From assembly GCA_026168455.1 (NCBI GenBank), contig CM047426.1:77775986-77839985 (forward strand): a DNA stretch of 64,000 nt, written 5' to 3'. Under the pieces are notes generated by a model that saw nothing but the letters and a program-made list of their open reading frames with translations, searched no databases and had not been told where the DNA came from. The position numbers and the translations under genes were made by a program. This DNA is from Theocolax elegans (Eukaryota; Arthropoda; Insecta; Hymenoptera; Cerocephalidae). Below, one piece after another: positions 23,401-36,000 of this stretch (positions within the stretch are counted from its first letter, which is position 1; each line of letters opens with the position of its first letter).

Positions 23401-26400
23401 ATTCTGATAATGATTTATCGCGAAAGTGTTTGAAACAGACGCAGGAGCGTAATTGGTTTTGGAGATACGATCGGAACACATAGATACTGACAGTAAGAGG
23501 AGAAAAAACATAGGGGTACATCGAGGTATAATGTCCACATTGCATGTCATCAAAAAAGAAATTTAAACTTTTTTTCAAGGCCGTCGGAGTTACAGCGCGT
23601 AACATATTACATCCCAGTGATAACTCAGCAGATTTTTCTACCGCGATAAAGGGAAAAACAATTACTTGCGTATGATGATTAACAAAAGACAAACATAATG
23701 AGATAATCGGTAATTATTATTAATTAGTGACCGTATAATGAAAACAATTACGCATTTGTTTGGTGAAATCCGATACATCGCATAGATAAGTTCAAAGAAA
23801 ACGGGACAACGTGGGAAAATGGGCAATAATGATTGTTTTTTAAAATATAATTATAAGTCGAACGGATAAAAATACACAACAAAGGAGCGGTGGATATAGG
23901 TAACAATCAATTTCAAGGATTAGACAGAAAAGTTCGAAATTTATGAAGCAGGAAGTTATGAAAATTTATAAAGAGGAATATTTTAATGTATGTACCGAAT
24001 TAAATACTAATATTCATTTGTGAGAGAAGACAACTACGACGAAAAGAAAAACGGCTCAAATTGCATACTATTATTGAGGAAGGTGCAACAGTTTAAAAGT
24101 CAATGATTGTACTAAGCAGCGTGCCAAGTAAAATGCGGAAAATTTTATCGATGATCCATCATTAAAAGAGTTAAAATTACACCGTGTGCTCGAAAGAAAG
24201 TGTAACGCAATTATTGCGCGCAGAAGAAAAGTGCGAAATGAATGCGGTAATGCTTACACTTTTTCGGATGGTAGACTATAAAAGTGTGCAATAAAATATT
24301 CTAAATGCGGAACAAATCATAAGCTCTCGCAAAAGTACTTTTTTAATAAAAAGTAATGTTCGCGAACTTGATATATGTAGAAAAGTTCGTGTCGTTATCG
24401 AAAAACAGTATTTAGTCCCGGAATTTAAAAATGTTAAGAAAAATATTATTACAAACTTCCTAATTTCACGTGAAGACAATTCGCAAAAAACTGTGACAGT
24501 AAATTATGTATAAATTATAAAATGAGAACCTCCAATTTTGCCTCAAAATGTAGTTAATGTGTCGTAAACTTATTTTCATTCTGCAATAAACGTACAATTT
24601 TTCTACTTTTCAGAAAAAGGATTATATAAAACGATTTTTAAATTTCGCGATCTCATTACTAAATTTAAACACCCGCATGCTCTATACACTTAATGCTCCA
24701 ATTTTAAATATTTTATTTCGCAATGGTAAATTTTGAAGTAATGAAAATAATTCTTATTGTTTAAGAGCCTACGTAATACACGTAACTAAATTATAATTGT
24801 AGAATTACAATTGGAGTATAAGTTATTCTATTTCGGTTCTTGACTTAAACTTCTAAGCCATAATAGAATTTTGCAAAATGTACAATTGCAAATCCATCAA
24901 TACTTGTAATCAATAGTTATGAACAGCTGCAAGTCATACATGTGTATACACAGGTAATAATATTTCGTAAATTTGTTCTTCTAAATAAGACAAATTAATG
25001 ACTGTTATTAAAAGTCCCTTGTATAGATTAATGCACATTGCAATTATTACTTACCAAGTAACTTTGTATCTAGTAAATTGTTTTTGAAAAAAATATAAAA
25101 AAATTTAGTCTTCTTCGAAAAGTTTCATGGCATTTTAATTTTAATTGAATTACAACAGACTTTTTTATAAGGTAATGATAAACATTTCTTATGCCAATCA
25201 CTATAACATCAATGCGTAATTAATAGTTACCTATTATTGTCAATAGTCTTTAAATTACAGTAATAATAATTATTAATGACATATTGTTAAAATTTATCAT
25301 ATTATAGCATCGATCCTTTAAGAATTTAACTACTGCAAATTAAGTGAAACTATTGATACTTTACAAATATTTAATTGTATAGTCTTTTGACTAATTACTT
25401 GTATTGTATTGATTCTTTATAATTTATTAATTAAATGATTAGTATAATTGTATGAAGAGTTCAAAACTGTACATTTATATTTTATACTCAAGATAAAAAT
25501 TCATTAAAATTATTTAAATTAGCCTGCACTTAAAGAGAAAATGTAAATAACAGTAATAAGTTGAGAAAATGTTATAAATTGAAAATTTGTGGTGTCAGTA
25601 CGTTTAATGATTATAACCGGTGAACGAAAAAATAATTTGGACAAGAAAATGATTCGATCCGTGGTCGAATCCCAGAAATTACGTATCGGAAAGCACATCA
25701 CATCCTTGTAACTCGTAAAGAAAAACATGATATCGAAAGCGCCTAATACGTAATTATTAATTCATCATGGAAGTATAAATTAGAGTTATATCCTGGTAAA
25801 CTAAGCGAATACGAATACGAAGAAAGCCAAAGAATCGTAATTAACGTCTTCTTCAAAGCACCTCTCGGCGAGATATCCGGAGACTCATAGAGCGATAGAT
25901 CCATTGGAATTGGATATAACCCGCGGGTGAAAGCTCCCTAATTGTGGCAAATTGTTAGTCAACGGGCGCCTCGTACAAAAGATTTCCTTCCCTTCCTCCG
26001 TCACACCCGACGTGTTGCTTTTCCACATATATACACGAGAGCACACGTAACTCTCTTGACACACAGCTCGCTCGCCTCGGTTTCTCGATAATTGCATAAA
26101 CCTTTCTCCCCGGCCTATATAGTCTCGCTACCGACGATTTGACCAGTCATCATCATCGGACTTCGAACCAGTGAACAATGTTCCTTGGGATTTTCCAGGG
26201 AGCATGTATATTCCCTAACTGATATATATATATATATCGAGTTCAAAGTTTCGATATTAATTATGCCTTCGCGCAAAATCGTTTTAATTAATTCCCGTGA
26301 GATACTTTCCTTAATTGCTAGTCTTCTTCCTTTTTTTTCCATCGGATTTGTAATCTAATTCTCTCCGTTTTGTATGCTAAGTGTGAGAATATCGACACAC

Positions 26401-27516
26401 CAGGGTAGACGATTTGGGAGATTAGTAGAATTACGCGTCGAATGTGAAAGGCAATCGGCTGTCGATTACGTACCTTAGCAGAGTGAACGGACGGAAGCGC
26501 GATACCATTTTTTTGAGCTACTGCACTATTTTTAGTATATTAGTTTCTATTTCATTTCAATCTTATATATCAATATGTAACGAAATATTAAAAAAATATA
26601 GGAATTTACGTTAAATGCTGTTAAATACTCGAATAAACGAATAGAATCGATTTTAAATTTTAAGCTGAACGTATATAATGCAATCACTTATTAAGATACG
26701 AAAGAAAAATGGTGATTTAATAGTAGCGAACGGCTGTGTACGTTTTGCTGCGTTTTATTATTATTCTGCGTTTATTGTTACCCTGCAATTTATGAAGAAT
26801 TCGTCTGTTTGCTAACCAGTAAACGAAGATTAGGATTTACAAATCTTAAATAATTGTGATTATCCAATAAAAATTTACGTTTAGCTAAGAAAATATTTTT
26901 TAAATCATTACAACTTTTCTGAAATGTTGCATCGATTGAAATACTAAAGCAACTATTTAAATGATCATTCGTTTGAATGTTGAAAATTATTTTTTAGTAT
27001 ACTATTATGTTAGAAATGGGAAATATCTTTACGTAATCAATGCACGACAATGTTGAAGCGGTAAACTACACATAGTAGGGTTGTGCAATATAAGGGATGC
27101 TGCGTTATAAAGTAAATCCGGATAATAAAATAAAATGACTCGTGTCCGGAATATCTCCCACGCAGGATCTGTAATAAAACGTGAGCACACGTAACATCCA
27201 CATAAATAAAGTAAGGACATAAATATTGTCAATCAAAAAGTATCAATCTATCAAGAGATGTCCAAAACTGTCGCGTATAAAAAAAAGGAAAACGATTAAG
27301 AACGTTGGACCGTAAAAGGGCAAGTCCCACGAAAAGTTGCCGATCTACCGAATGTGTCAAGGTGCATAGCTCAGCGAGGTAAGTGGAGTGAAGCGGAAAA
27401 CTTACCGGACCAGACGAGCTCTCGTCGTCCTCTTGCCCCGCGGGAAAGCCTCGGGCAAGGGCTGCCAACACCAGCAACACCACCAGTCTGACCGTCAACA
27501 CCGTGCGGCTCGACAT
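8435..27516 (-). CDS. Gene A: secreted Gly/Ala-rich repeat protein, 7 exons, 329 aa
   Basis: CDS = complement of join(8435-8494, 9338-9639, 11648-11714, 12123-12170, 12867-13084, 14379-14562, 27406-27516). Every junction is GT-AG and every phase agrees. Residues 1-23 are a strong signal peptide (VLTVRLVVLLVLAALARG). Residues 56-121 carry four copies of an xAxAGLG unit (HAQAGLGG at 56 and 85, QARAGLG at 103, EAEAGLGG at 114) in Gly/Ala-rich sequence. Then come a non-repetitive stretch (DRINWIERSDTIGKNVQVIA), Ser/Ala-rich exons 4-5, a basic then Pro/Thr-rich exon 6, and a C-terminal FFDDIFN + IPISALNAVNQLLKNHVGK. I do not recognise the protein. A matrix, silk, cuticle or defence role is possible, but none is shown. 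It resembles gene C at the IFN/IPI junction. Intron 1 is 12.8 kb; the other introns are 0.4-2.0 kb. Confidence 0.8.
9338..9639 (-). CDS. Gene A exon 6
   Basis: This exon has 302 nt, markedly GC-richer than its surroundings. It codes for residues 210-310: DDSAERSQHPARWYFRKRLR, a Pro/Thr stretch (TTREPTTQTPTVKQPRPSFG), a Gly/Ser stretch and FFDDIFN at the end. The donor is AAC before GTGAGT. The acceptor (gggacag) has a weak pyrimidine tract, but it is the only AG between an in-frame stop and the coding region, apart from an AAG three bases further on (a NAGNAG pair). Phase 1 joins the trailing G of exon 5 to make Glu210. Confidence 0.8.
11093..11236 (+). CDS. Coding-like micro-ORF in gene A intron 5, 47 aa
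   Basis: The ORF starts MCSDNFSFDAMKKYFMNAVH, then AAEEESNHKNKNLLAREADE, and stops at TAA. It is antisense to gene A, in intron 5. The amino-acid mix is protein-like, and an AG acceptor (AATGTGCAG) lies inside its first codons. No family is recognised and no partner exon was found. It may be chance. Confidence 0.25.
   Translation: MCSDNFSFDAMKKYFMNAVHAAEEESNHKNKNLLAREADETSLQKMY
11648..11714 (-). CDS. Gene A exon 5
   Basis: This exon has 67 nt: acceptor CACCATTAG, donor GATG before GTAAAA. It codes for VSSSSSSASSDAAANAGASV + AD and one base of the next codon. It is low-complexity Ser/Ala, in keeping with the neighbouring exons. Confidence 0.65.
12123..12170 (-). CDS. Gene A exon 4
   Basis: This exon has 48 nt, phase 0 on both sides: acceptor ATATTCCAG, donor ATTAAG before GTAAAA. 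It codes for LGNAGTSDSSNPAGIK. Because it is phase 0-0 and 16 codons long, it could be skipped without a frameshift. Confidence 0.7.
12867..13084 (-). CDS. Gene A exon 3
   Basis: This exon has 218 nt, GC-rich. The acceptor is GTTGTAG and the donor is ACTGAG before GTGAGG. It codes for the last two AGLG repeat units (QARAGLGNGGP, EAEAGLGGSLAGS), GGLYAGSSAGNFAAA and the conserved-looking DRINWIERSDTIGKNVQVIA segment. Its first two bases complete the codon begun by exon 2. Confidence 0.85.
14379..14562 (-). CDS. Gene A exon 2
   Basis: This exon has 184 nt: acceptor TTTTTTTAAAACACAG, donor GGACCTG before GTAACT. It codes for residues 38-98, LPLLQFTKGGIRVNFGGY and two HAQAGLGG units separated by LTGSSKDGGLFASAGTPQ. 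It enters in phase 0, matching exon 1, and leaves in phase 1. Confidence 0.85.
14563..27405. other. Gene A intron 1 (12.8 kb): mostly AT-rich, with GC-richer islands
   Basis: Apart from one possible extra exon near 16.1 kb, no supported gene was seen. GC/CpG-richer stretches at about 17,280-17,430, 18,440-18,960, 20,880-21,200 and 25,790-26,200 stand out and are candidate regulatory islands. The long plus-strand frame in the third of these (20,805-21,332) has no recognisable domain. A two-copy A/T-rich duplication of about 25 bp lies at 21,820-21,870. Confidence 0.5.
15856..16099 (-). CDS. Possible extra or alternative exon of gene A (RNKRQ)
   Basis: A good acceptor (ATATTATTTTCAG) precedes an open frame starting CSCVNFDSLGVLNNSSFPN, then STSQRNKRQVHTFASGKL and NAVKRHFTAPLQL, ending in TAG at 15856-15858. 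It would join exon 1 in phase 0. RNKR is a furin-type site and recalls RGKRQQ in exon 2 of gene C. No good donor was found that would rejoin exon 2 in frame (CAA before GTTCAC is weak), so it may be a terminal exon of a short isoform, or chance. Confidence 0.3.
27406..27516 (-). CDS. Gene A exon 1 (signal peptide)
   Basis: This exon has 111 nt from the ATG at 27516 to the donor CCG before GTAAGT. It codes for MSSRTVLTVRLVVLLVLAAL, then ARGFPAGQEDDESSSGP. Cleavage is likely after ARG or in the nearby FPAG region. The sequence immediately upstream is strongly GC-rich. Confidence 0.85.
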
Positions 27517-27720
27517 CTTTGCGTTAACTGGCCACCGGTCGGTCTCCGCGCACCTGCCGATCGGCCACCGGCGCGCGCACTTGGCGTTCTCCACCGCGGT
27601 CGCGGCTTTATGCGTAAGCCAATTTGTTTTCGTGAGGGAAACCGCGATGTCTCATCCTTCTCATTATTTTTGTTTTTATGCGGGACTACTTAGGAATTTT
27701 TGGAACGTGACGAGCACGAA
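27517..27720 (-). promoter_or_regulatory. GC-rich 5' flank / likely promoter region of gene A
   Basis: About 100 bp upstream of the ATG are GC- and CpG-rich (ggccaccggcgcgcgcac and similar) in an AT-rich region. No clear TATA box was seen. It is called as a promoter region by position and composition only. Confidence 0.35.
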
Positions 27721-28720
27721 TAAATCGGTAAGGTTGGACTCTGCTCTGCGGGTTTGCGGGATGGTAAACCGGAGATACCAGTATTTCGAATTCGAATCCG
27801 GAAGATAAGCTCCGGTCGGTGGTAGATGCCAGCATATGATACTCAGCTGTATTCGTAGATTTCGTGGCTGCTCATAAACGAGTGGACCAAAGAATGCGAA
27901 CGATTGATTTAGTGATTTTTTTTGCCGATAAGTAAATAACGGTTCGTTATTTATTTCTTTCAACGTGTGCGCTTATAGAACCATTAACCCATTTTCGAAA
28001 GAACCGGTAATAAATCGATTGGCTATGATTCACATTCGAATTGAATGATAAAAATTTGCAATAGATACCAGTCTCGCTGAAAAAAAAACGAGTTTATAAT
28101 GAAATCATTTCTGGCAGCATAATAGGTAAAACAGAGTTTAAAGTGTAAGAACAGAATTAATAAATGATTTTTTTAGTAGAAATATACAAAATTTATAAAA
28201 TAATGAATAATTATTTGAATTCAAGTAATACAGTATCGCATGTAATTATAGAGATATTGCAAGTAAAAAATTTTTTAATCACTATTAGGTAATAAAAATT
28301 CTTATTAAAATTATAGGAAATTTAGAAAATCCGTCCAATGATAATGCCGTCATCATTGAAACTGTGTTTAGTCATTTAACATAGCTACAAAGCACTAGCC
28401 TACGTAAAAAGTTTTTTTCTACCTCACAAAAAAAGTTGATTCATATCAAAACTGTTTATGTGAAATTTTCCTAACGACGTATTTTCCTAAAAATTGTCTG
28501 TCACGATTTGCATATATTTTATTAATACCATTGCCAACCAACTATTCAATAAACTATGAAAATTAATGATTGCATAATGAACTTCTGGTTTTTTTATTAC
28601 ATTCGCATCATTAAAAATTGGCAAAGATTAATTAAAAAATGATTATAATAAATCTTCATAATAAATAAGTATTACTCAATAGACATTACACAAATTGTTC
28701 AATCAATATTCAAAAAAAGA

Positions 28721-28828
28721 ATGATAGAACAAATGCAGTTGGAGCAGTGTGTCAGCATGCGCGTCATAAACTTATTACAGGCAAATAAACGTTTGAATTT
28801 GCAATTGAATGAAGTAGAAAGGTTATAA
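28721..28828 (+). CDS. Coding-like micro-ORF, helical, 35 aa
   Basis: The ORF starts MIEQMQLEQCVSMRV, then INLLQANKRLNLQLNEVERL, and stops at TAA. The frame stays open for about 20 codons upstream of this ATG. The pattern is that of an amphipathic or coiled-coil helix and looks less random than neighbouring AT-rich frames. A possible donor (GAAAG before GTTATA) overlaps its end, so it could be an exon or a decayed gene fragment. No family is recognised. Confidence 0.25.
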   Translation: MIEQMQLEQCVSMRVINLLQANKRLNLQLNEVERL

Positions 28829-31800
28829 TTCAATATAGAAAGTACACGGTAGCTCAAGTATATACGTATATTTACGGTCGCCTGCTGATAGAAGGGAACA
28901 ATAAAATATAAAAATAATTTCTATGTTACTTATTAAATATAATAATTACGTTTCTTATCCTTTGTGTAGATACGTATCAGGAAGTATTGGTTATAACATA
29001 ATACTTAAAACTTATTTATTACAAAAATATTAAAACTATAAATTATTATCTCAATAGTACACATATTTCCGACTGATTGATAAATTCGATACAGTTAATT
29101 AATCGCGATATAATTTATTTTTTATTTCCATTTGTACTCGTGGTCAAAGAAAGAAAATAAAAGAGTCTAACTGACGTAGCGATATCTAAATGAAATATAT
29201 TACCCATATTTCATCAAATATTCGATGACAAGGTATACTATATAATGCTTCCACATTTTAATAGACTTTTTGTACGGCCAATAAAATCTTTGTTACATGA
29301 TCAGTCATTCTAATACTATTTTGAAATGTTCACCTGCAAACGAGAAAGGATCATATGGATCTTTATATTATGTACTAAGATTTCGAACTATTACGTGAAG
29401 AGTAAATTTTTATAAACACACAACACGCATCTATACAGTGAAAGTTCAGTTGGCAATACGTATACGTCCATACCGACTGAAAATACGATCGTTAAAAAGT
29501 TATTTACATAAGAATGCATAATTCCATATTAATTAATATATATAGAAAAGCTCGCGATTTTCGCAACGAACAAGACAACAATTGGATACAAGCGATTTAT
29601 GATAATACACTTCACGGTTTACCTATATGAATGTAACGTTACTCTTCGATTGTTAGCGACAAAATAATAATCCATCCAAGTTCTTAGGATCAGTGACGCA
29701 TAAATATTGTGAAATGATATAAAACGAGGGATAATCAAAATTCTGCTTTCCATCCAAGGATGTTACAAGTATTTTAATTACTGTATTTTTAAACCCTTAT
29801 TCGAAAAATTAATTTAAGACACAATTTTCGCAACGTGTCAAGGTGAAACTTTTCGCAGATCTAACGTAAAAGTATATCTACACCTGGCCAAGCTCGAATA
29901 ATTCTTTTTGTCGCTACAAGTCTCATATCGCAAGGATGATCTATCTTGTCACTTATCTCAAGTTAATCGGCTCGTTGGTTCAATTAATACAAAAAAAATA
30001 TAGTAGTATGGTCAACTTTATTTCGTTTACAAAGAGAATCCCATATAAGGAGTAATATTAGTTACTGCGTCTAGATTCGCAGTTTCTATTTATTTTTTAC
30101 GAGGTTACATTCCGATCGTTTTATATATATCTCCCAAGACAATTAATGATGAATTAATATACAATATAAAAATTCTTTATTGTCAACTATTTTATAATTA
30201 CATGTTTTTATTTTCGAACAATTCATTATACAGCAACACACATATATATCTTCGGTGCTGTATTTATTAATTATTTCCTTTGTAGAAACTATATATATCA
30301 TATTTAATTAATGAACTTTAATTATGATTGTTTTTTGAGATATTTACTTTGATAAATGCTTGCGTTTCGCAGTAAAGTCATTATAATTAAATTTTCTTCT
30401 TAGACACTGCGAGTTTTGTTGTGTATGTACACGCATAGATACAACGTTGAACTTCATTAGATCTACCATCGAGTCTACGATTATATGCATCATCATTATT
30501 ATATATTAATGATTGCTGACGTCATAATAATTCTGAATCACCTAGATACACATTTGTATTAAATTTCCATACCCGATATGAAAAACAGGATTTTTTATAC
30601 GTTCGAATGCATTACCGCACGTATTTTCAAGAGAAACCGTTTATTATAGGAATAAAAATGTATTTGAACGAATGGAAACAAATCACGACGCAATATATTC
30701 AATTGAACGATGACGCATAATTGAAAGTCTTGTTTAAAAGCCATTTAGTACCGTGGTATAGAACAAATTACAATTAATTTAACACACGGCTATCGCCTTT
30801 TGAATACGAATATTATTCTATGCGCCGATCATGCGCTTTTTTTATATATTACATTCCCCTTCATTCTTTGTTCAACAATGTCCATTTAAAATAACATTCC
30901 ACGTTCATTTAAAACAATATTTACTTTCATCAGAATAAAATCTCGGTAAAATTATTACGGGGTTATCTCGGAATTAAATCGAAAATGCCCAATAATACTT
31001 TATTGCCATTTATCGGTATACAAAGGCGTCATTAACATTCGAGTTAATACCAAGTTGCGATTCACCGTTACATCTTTCATTTAACGAAACACAATTTAAC
31101 TTTCGCGCAAAAATGATGTAAAAAGAATTGTAAATGTATATGTACATCCGCGACAGCGTCATCAGTCAAGTTGCCCGGATTTAAAAGATTTTTAATGTGT
31201 ATTAAGTCCTGTGCTCCGAAAGCGTCATCAATTAAGGGGAAGTAAACGAAAACACGAACATTAATGGAATGACACAGGCGAATTTCCATCATCTTGCCCG
31301 CACAGGTTACGTATCGCGACGGATAATGACAATTGCACTCGTGCAAAATCGTACGCTTCATTTTCACCCTTCATTTTTTTTAACTCTCACTCTACGTTGA
31401 AGTTACACATTTTTCGCTAGTGTTGAAATAAGGAAGAAAGCGAAATATATACACGTCAATTAATAAATATTTTTAAGTTATCGGTTTTAATACCTTTTGT
31501 AGCACATGTTATGTGCATAGGAACATTATTTTTTAAGACAGTCTATTATTTATAATTACATTGAGTTACTAGATACATAAATGTAAAAGAAAAATAATTT
31601 GAATGTTTTTAGTAATTTTTTTTTACGGTGAAAAGTGTATATAAAAAATCTTAATAGCCGGAAGAAATAAACCATTAAAAAAATCTTGATTTTGCACTAG
31701 TCCAAAAGTTTGAATTCGCAAGGTGGTATTTTGTAAATTCAAACAAAGTGTAAAATCTTTGAAATTTCTGTGAAAGTTCAAATACAGATTTTATCTGTGC

Positions 31801-32542
31801 AATTTCTTTCCAGGTAAATAACAAATTTTTATTGCAACATGAAATAGTAAACTTAATTTAATTAAAGGACGTTGAACATTCCAGAAAAAAAAATCAACAA
31901 CCTAATCGACGACAGCTACAAAAATAGAATTAACACCTTCGATACCCTTTAAAAGCGTCTTCTTGTAACTGATTAACATTTTACTAATCAGCAACACGAA
32001 TCGTTCTAATTTTTCCTAAAGCAAGAAACACTCGTAACCAAAAACGTCAACGAACGGAAAAGTAAATGCCTTTCGCGAAAATGTCTTTGACGTAGAGCGC
32101 TCGGGTCATTGTGCAAAAGCGCATTAATGTTTTCCATGGCGTTACCGATTAAAATAACCAATGAGGGGGCAATACGTGATCAAACCTTGAGCGCCCTATA
32201 CGCGTATTTCTTGCTGCGTAAAGAAAAAAAAAAGAAATATTGAGAGAACCGAGCATCGCGTGCTCCACATCTACATCGCGATGTTTATCTGCTTACAGGC
32301 ATCCAGTTAACGTATCTTTATACCCCATTGTTCTCCCAATCGATACCTTTTAGACATATATACGTATATATGTACACGAACACTTTGTTTTTTTAAGCCT
32401 TTGTTTTTCGTCATTTTTATCTTCCGTCGCCTCCGTTTATTTCTACTCTTTTTCGATACGCGATATTTGCATTCTTACTTTCCGGTATTGCGCGAAAAGA
32501 AAAGCGTTTTCAGTGGAGTTGTTTTCTTCTTTCACGTGTTTC

Positions 32543-32563
32543 GGGGGAGGGGGGGGGGGGGGG
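32543..32563 (+). repeat. G tract (G5-A-G15)
   Basis: Five G, one A and fifteen G in a row lie in a region that is otherwise strongly AT-rich. It can form a G-quadruplex on the plus strand and is a likely site of length polymorphism. Confidence 0.9.
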
Positions 32564-33019
32564 AGGCGGCAATCTTTACATTGCAAAAGGAGAAAAATTG
32601 GCCCAATTATATACTTGAAGAGTCTAAACGCGGGAGAAATATCTTTTATTAAAAACTAGCTGGTATTCATAAGTCCTGTAAACCACGGTTTCTGTACGTA
32701 CGATCGTGTTTTATCTTTATTACGGGAGGCTATAAATTTCTGGCTCAACTTGAGAAAATGTTAATTGTAACGCAAACTTATTGAGTTTATTACGTAATCT
32801 TCTTGGTATTAAAAGTATTAGGAATATGATTAGTTATTTCGTAACGCTCTTAAAACGTTTATTAATAGTATTTATCATATTTTTCAACAATATACTTACG
32901 TGTGCTACATTTTAGGCCGATGCCGTAATGAATATATTAAAAAGCATACTATACTATTATTAGTTTTTAATATAATTAATTTAATCACTTATTCTTAGTA
33001 GAGAATGAACTTGCAATTT

Positions 33020-33022
<3 letters not shown>

Positions 33023-33076
<54 letters not shown>
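33023..33076. repeat. (AT)27 microsatellite
   Basis: This is an uninterrupted AT dinucleotide run of 54 bp. Confidence 0.95.
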
Positions 33077-33078
<2 letters not shown>

Positions 33079-36000
33079 CATTTATATTAAATATAATTAT
33101 GTATAAAAATTTAGAACCCAAAGTACAAAATTATTAATTGGTTAATTAATTAATTAATTAGAATACAAAGTTACCGTTACCGGTATAAGAAAATAATTTT
33201 AAAACAGCCGTGATACATTTATTGAATAACGTATTTTGCAAATATTTAGTCACGTACTTAAACAAAAATATACAATTAAATACAACGTTGCTCACTAATA
33301 TTATTTTTTCTTACTCTTTTATAATACCATTATTGAATAATTTGAATTACTCTATATTTTCTAGTTAACTGATTAATAACAAACTCCGTATAAGTTATAT
33401 TAAACGTTGTACGTCTGTAATTCGTTTTCGAAATATTTGCATAATTTAATATAAAATAGCAAATTCCATCTATTTATTTCAACTTTACATAATACAACAT
33501 TAACTCCAAGAATTATTGCATATATTTAATATGATAAAGAAAGCGAATGTCAAATCATAATGAAAACTTTCTTGTACATATGGCTAACTGTTATTATTAA
33601 AAATGAATATATAGAGAAATTTAAAAAATCACTTAAAGTCACTTGCGTTTCCCACAAAATGAAACTTTCGCATCTAATTAATTAAATTTTCTATTAAATT
33701 GGAATTAGAATAACGATTATTCTAATCAAACTTATAAGGAGAGAATTATTTTTTCCCATTAGATTTTTGCATACGCATATACGACTAAGGGAAATTTACT
33801 TTCTCGTAAGAGAAAGCATTGTTGTATGGTAAATTTCCTATCCGCACCTAAAAGTTACGTATATCGAGAGAAAAATTATTACAAGCCTAGAATTCCTCTT
33901 CATTTTTTTAATTTTACGAGCATCTATAATCTGATCTTAATAATATTCAATCGATTCGATAGATTTTTTTTTTCCTTTTTACCTTCTAAGTGACTTATCA
34001 CATTTTATTATGTAAATATATAGATCCATAACGTCTCATAAATTAAACTTGCAAAGCGAGAAGTCGTCTTATCGCACATTTTGATTTCAAACTCGAAAGT
34101 ATCAGAAGCATATTCCCATAAGGTATAGTATCCACAAATTAAAGAGAGTGTCCAAATCCTTTCATTTCTCTCGATCCTAATATCTACTCGGTATTGTTCA
34201 AATATTATTATAATGCCATAAGTGATCTATCACGTTTCATTATGGAAATACGTAATCGTATCGTTTACAGAGTATAAAAAAAATGTCACGAGATTTTGAT
34301 GTCTGAGTATAGAAAGTTACTATAGGGTTGTTCGACACTTTATACGCGGACGATAGATTTCAACTGATTATGAGATGATATGTAACAGGTTATGCTTCGT
34401 AAGGGAATTATCAAAAGCTTAGGTTTAATTATTGGAATCTTTTTGACAAAAACAGTAAAATTATATATGTAACATTATTTCATCTGACTTTGGTAAGAGT
34501 ATTACAATTACTATTACACAATAGATAGTATAATTAATAGTTATCCCTACCTCTAGTTTTCTCCGTGCTTAGTTAATTATTGTTCTTGCTATTCTCATTT
34601 TATTGTTCAATTTCAAAGTAGTATTTCATTATTTATTTTGTAAAAAAATGTATTTTGTTTTGCTTCACCTATATATGTAATATAGTTTTTTTCCGTAATT
34701 GCTAATAATATAATTTATCATTTAACACTGTATCATTAAGTAATCGTCTTAGTAATTTATTTTTCATAATTCTTCCTGTAATTGTGTTCAATAAATCATT
34801 ACCAGAATATTCAAATAAAGTTTTTATCACTGTGCGTAACAAAGTGTATACAAAACTATATATTTAAAATGTAGAAAGTTTATATATCTGTATGTGTATT
34901 TTTTTAAATTTACTAAATAAAAGAGGATCTTAAATATTTTTGGAGTCACCGTATCACCGGTAAAACAAGTTTTTACATAATTTTATAACTGTGATGACTT
35001 TGAAATAAATTAATTTTGTTTTTTCATTTATCGCTAGAATAGACGTGCGTTCATATTTTTGTATTTTTAAACTTACAATTGCGTGTTAGTTTTAATTGAT
35101 AGTCGCGTGAAATTAAATTAACTGAATAAATTTATACAGTAACTTCTACTTTAATTATAATTTTTTTCATAATCAAAACAAGTTTGTTTTGCGGAAGTTA
35201 TCGCTTCCAGTTTTATTACATTACGCGAGGAAGGATTCTTTTTATATTTCTCTGTTATTCGATGTTTAAAATTATTTTAAAAAATATGTACATTGTAACA
35301 ATTTAAATAGACACTTACATAAAACTATGTTGTTTTTTAATAACTATACTAGAATTATCTTCCAATGGTATATAGAAAGAGATAATCTTAATTGTGAAAA
35401 TAGTTACGTAAGTTTGTAACATTATATTTTCTAAAAATTCTAGCAAGAATCGGAAAATAATACACAGTAATGACCATTTGTTCAGTTAATGGTCACTTTA
35501 TATAAACTCTTACAGTTTAGTTCCCTCAGAATTTTCAGCATTGTTCAAATCGTTATCTTACAAAAATTAACATTTTTTTCTGTCAAGTTCCGGTTAGAGA
35601 ACTATTGTAGTATTATTGTAAATATTACTCTAACTTTTTGAATATTGGGATATGTAAATGGGAAATATGAGTGAAATATCATAATAGATCCATAAAAATG
35701 AATTTTCGATTCTCAATATAAAATGGTAAATAGCACGAAAAGGTACGTAGCCTCAATTAATTATTCGGTCTTCCGAGTTTACGCGCACTCGAGTAATGCG
35801 TATACAAAGCACATACAATAAAAACAATAAAATGCGAAAAGTCTTATAAAAACAAATAAAAGTAAATATTTGTCAGTGTAAAGTAACAATTAAAAACAAG
35901 GTACATTTTATGTAAAACCACTGATAATTAACCAAAAGAGAAAATGTCACTTAATTAAAAGTAAAATGGGACAATAAATTATGAAGCAATTAAAGTACAC

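Noticed and set aside
23393..23692. 99-codon minus-strand frame
   Set aside because: Codon use is not implausible, but there is no domain, signal peptide or splice context.
24132..24281. Open plus-strand stretch with basic, protein-like text
   Set aside because: It has no in-frame ATG and no splice site that would make it an exon. Similar text appears in a second frame nearby, so it cannot be separated from chance or an old relic.
25655..25680. B-box-like ggtcgaatccc, considered as a tRNA gene
   Set aside because: No A box at the right distance and no cloverleaf stems could be drawn.
27388..27808. Two overlapping plus-strand frames of 101 codons
   Set aside because: They are shadows of the signal-peptide exon and GC-rich promoter region of gene A.
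31077..31367. 96-codon minus-strand frame
   Set aside because: It has Cys/His-rich text at the start, but no recognisable finger spacing, domain or splice support.
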